Part shown: in pieces, positions 5,170 to 6,538 of the stretch
How positions within the stretch are numbered: the first letter of the stretch is position 1
Layout of the letters: every line of letters begins with the position of its first letter
NCBI GenBank assembly: GCA_003564055.1
Contig: PWSG01000259.1
Span: 1 to 6,538, forward strand
Reading direction: 5' to 3'
DNA: 6,538 nucleotides
DNA from: Syntrophomonadaceae bacterium
Lineage (GTDB): Bacteria > Bacillota > Dethiobacteria > DTU022
Made by a program: the position numbers and the translations under genes
Notes under the pieces: model-generated
Database searches by the model: none
Seen by the model: the letters and a program-made list of their open reading frames with translations, nothing else
Told to the model about the DNA's origin: nothing

Positions 5170-6538
5170 CTACATGCTAAAAAGCAATCTCGCCGCCTGC
5201 AAAGCCAGCTCCCAGGGCCAGTTTACGGGCAGCAGGGCAAAGATAACGCAGCCCACGGCCAAAATACCCATCGGAACAACCATGTGCCAGGGGGCTTCTT
5301 TCCAGTCTTTCCAATCCTTCGGCCCGTGTGCATCATGATCATCGTGTTCATCAGCATGACCGGTATCTTCAAAGTGACCGCGAACTCCCTCGTCATGCTC
5401 GACGTCATACGCCTCTGCTAAATGATCATCTTCTTTGCCCGAGGCAAAAAAGGCGGTGATCACAATCGGGAAGTAATAAGCGGCATTTAGCAAACTGCTT
5501 ACGATTAAAATGGCCACAAATACAGGCATACCCGCGTCCAGGGAAGCAATGGAAAGCTCCCACTTGCTGATAAAACCGTTAAAGGGCGGAATGCCAACCA
5601 TAGTTACAGAAGCAATCGTAAAAAAGACCATGGTAAAAGGCATCTTTAAACCAATGCCTTTCATCTGGCTGATGTTGCGCATCCCGGTCTGGACAACAAT
5701 CGCACCCGCGCAGAGGAACAACAGCCCCTTCATAAAGGCATGGGTAAAGAGGTGATAAAGGCCGCCGGCCATGCCGGATTCGTTTAAAAGAAAGATGCCT
5801 AAAATAATGTAGCCGATCTGGGCAATGCTGGAGTAAGCAAGCCGCCTTTTTAAATCGTCCTGCAAAAGGGCCATCGCCGAACCAAGCAAAATGGTAATTG
5901 CCGCCAATACAAGCATAACCGTATCCCAGTTCATGCTGTCAATAAATTCGGGACTGTATACGTTAAAGGTCACCCGGATCATCCCGTAAATCCCGGTTTT
6001 AAGCATGATCCCCGAAAGAGCGGCGCTGACAGGCGCAGGCGCAGCCGGGTGAGCATCGGGCAGCCAGACATGAACCGGAAACATCCCCGCCTTTAAACCA
6101 AAACCAATCATAAAACCAATAAAGGCTGCCGTAGCAAGGGTAGAAGGCTCGGTGATCAGACCCGGCCGGGCAAACTCAACCGAACCGGTTAGAAAATACA
6201 TGCTAAGAAGTCCGAAAAAGACAGCCAAACCCCCACCGATGGTCATGTAGAGGTACTTGGCCCCGGCAAACATGGTAACCGGAGTTTCTTCGTGAGCAAT
6301 TAAAATATAGGTGGTCAGGGCCATAAATTCAAAGAAAACAAAAAGGCCCAGCAGGTCTCCTGCAAATATTGTACCCATACAGCCGCCCTCGGCCATTAAA
6401 AAGAAAGCATAATAGCGCTCTTTTTTATGCCCGTGGCTCATGTAACCCGGCGAAAAACAGGCAGTCATAAACCAGACAAAGGAAAAGAAGACCCCTAAGA
6501 AGAAGGTAACCGCGTCAACCTTAAAGGTAATGGCCAGC
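5170..6538 (-). CDS. MrpD/NuoM-like proton-antiporter-family membrane subunit (5' end outside window)
   Basis: The frame stays open from TAG 5170-5172 to the window edge, giving 455 visible residues. The ATG at 6468 is internal: the preceding codons read LAITFKVDAV...FVWF, the normal family lead-in to the GYMSHG loop. Key charges of the antiporter core are present: E70 (FVFFE), K149 (GFGLKAGMFPVH), K180 (IMLKTGIYG), K270 (HAFMKG) and K325 (GFISKW). Spacing E-K 79 and K-K 31 equals that of the next gene, so the two are paralogues with the same channel layout. The protein ends soon after its last hydrophobic segment, as MrpD and NuoM do. A loop at about 366-412 is rich in His, Asp and Glu, with seven His between 372 and 404. 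This subunit probably works with the next gene in one ion-translocating complex; further subunits would be encoded beyond 6538. Confidence 0.88.
   Translation of the reverse strand, partial: LAITFKVDAVTFFLGVFFSFVWFMTACFSPGYMSHGHKKERYYAFFLMAEGGCMGTIFAGDLLGLFVFFEFMALTTYILIAHEETPVTMFAGAKYLYMTIGGGLAVFFGLLSMYFLTGSVEFARPGLITEPSTLATAAFIGFMIGFGLKAGMFPVHVWLPDAHPAAPAPVSAALSGIMLKTGIYGMIRVTFNVYSPEFIDSMNWDTVMLVLAAITILLGSAMALLQDDLKRRLAYSSIAQIGYIILGIFLLNESGMAGGLYHLFTHAFMKGLLFLCAGAIVVQTGMRNISQMKGIGLKMPFTMVFFTIASVTMVGIPPFNGFISKWELSIASLDAGMPVFVAILIVSSLLNAAYYFPIVITAFFASGKEDDHLAEAYDVEHDEGVRGHFEDTGHADEHDDHDAHGPKDWKDWKEAPWHMVVPMGILAVGCVIFALLPVNWPWELALQAARLLFSM

Noticed and set aside
6469..6538. Start of the MrpD/NuoM-like gene at the ATG at 6468
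   Set aside because: The frame upstream of that ATG stays open to the window edge and encodes the conserved family lead-in (FKVDAVTFFLGVF), so the true start lies outside the window.

Overview
The window is an ordinary-looking bacterial chromosome segment, gene-dense and of moderate GC. Purine-rich Shine-Dalgarno sequences precede the complete genes, most clearly AAGGAG before the 752-residue gene. An anaerobic Clostridia-like Firmicute would fit, but that is an inference from gene style and ribosome binding sites; no marker gene fixes the taxon.

Layout: positions 1-315 hold the 3' end of a plus-strand alpha/beta hydrolase gene, followed by an intrinsic terminator (323-356) and a 30-bp imperfect hairpin (371-400). 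Everything after that is on the minus strand. Read in the direction of transcription (right to left), there are two tandem membrane subunits of the NuoL/M/N-MrpA/D proton-antiporter family. The first, 5170 to beyond 6538, is cut by the window edge. The second, 2791-5049, is 752 residues long. They are followed by an MmgE/PrpD-family protein (1349-2692), and then by a Dam-type adenine DNA methyltransferase (406-1224) that is convergent with the hydrolase.

The two antiporter-like subunits share the full set of buried Glu/Lys residues with the same internal spacing. They most likely belong to one multi-subunit ion-pumping complex (Mrp antiporter, energy-converting hydrogenase or complex I-like), whose other genes lie beyond 6538. 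The second subunit carries a long C-terminal extension. It contains a 25-residue tandem duplication and an AT-rich last 60-70 codons, and its layout recalls the lateral-helix arm of NuoL. The MmgE/PrpD gene has a plausible promoter of its own, overlapping the stop codon of the upstream gene, and a good terminator, so it is probably a separate unit. The methyltransferase sits behind that terminator and has two GATC sites in its leader, one touching its ribosome binding site.

No mobile element, CRISPR array, tRNA or rRNA was seen. The best leads are the structured C-terminal arm of the 752-residue subunit, the His/Asp-rich loop of its neighbour, active-site substitutions in the MmgE/PrpD protein, and the possible self-regulated leader of the methyltransferase.
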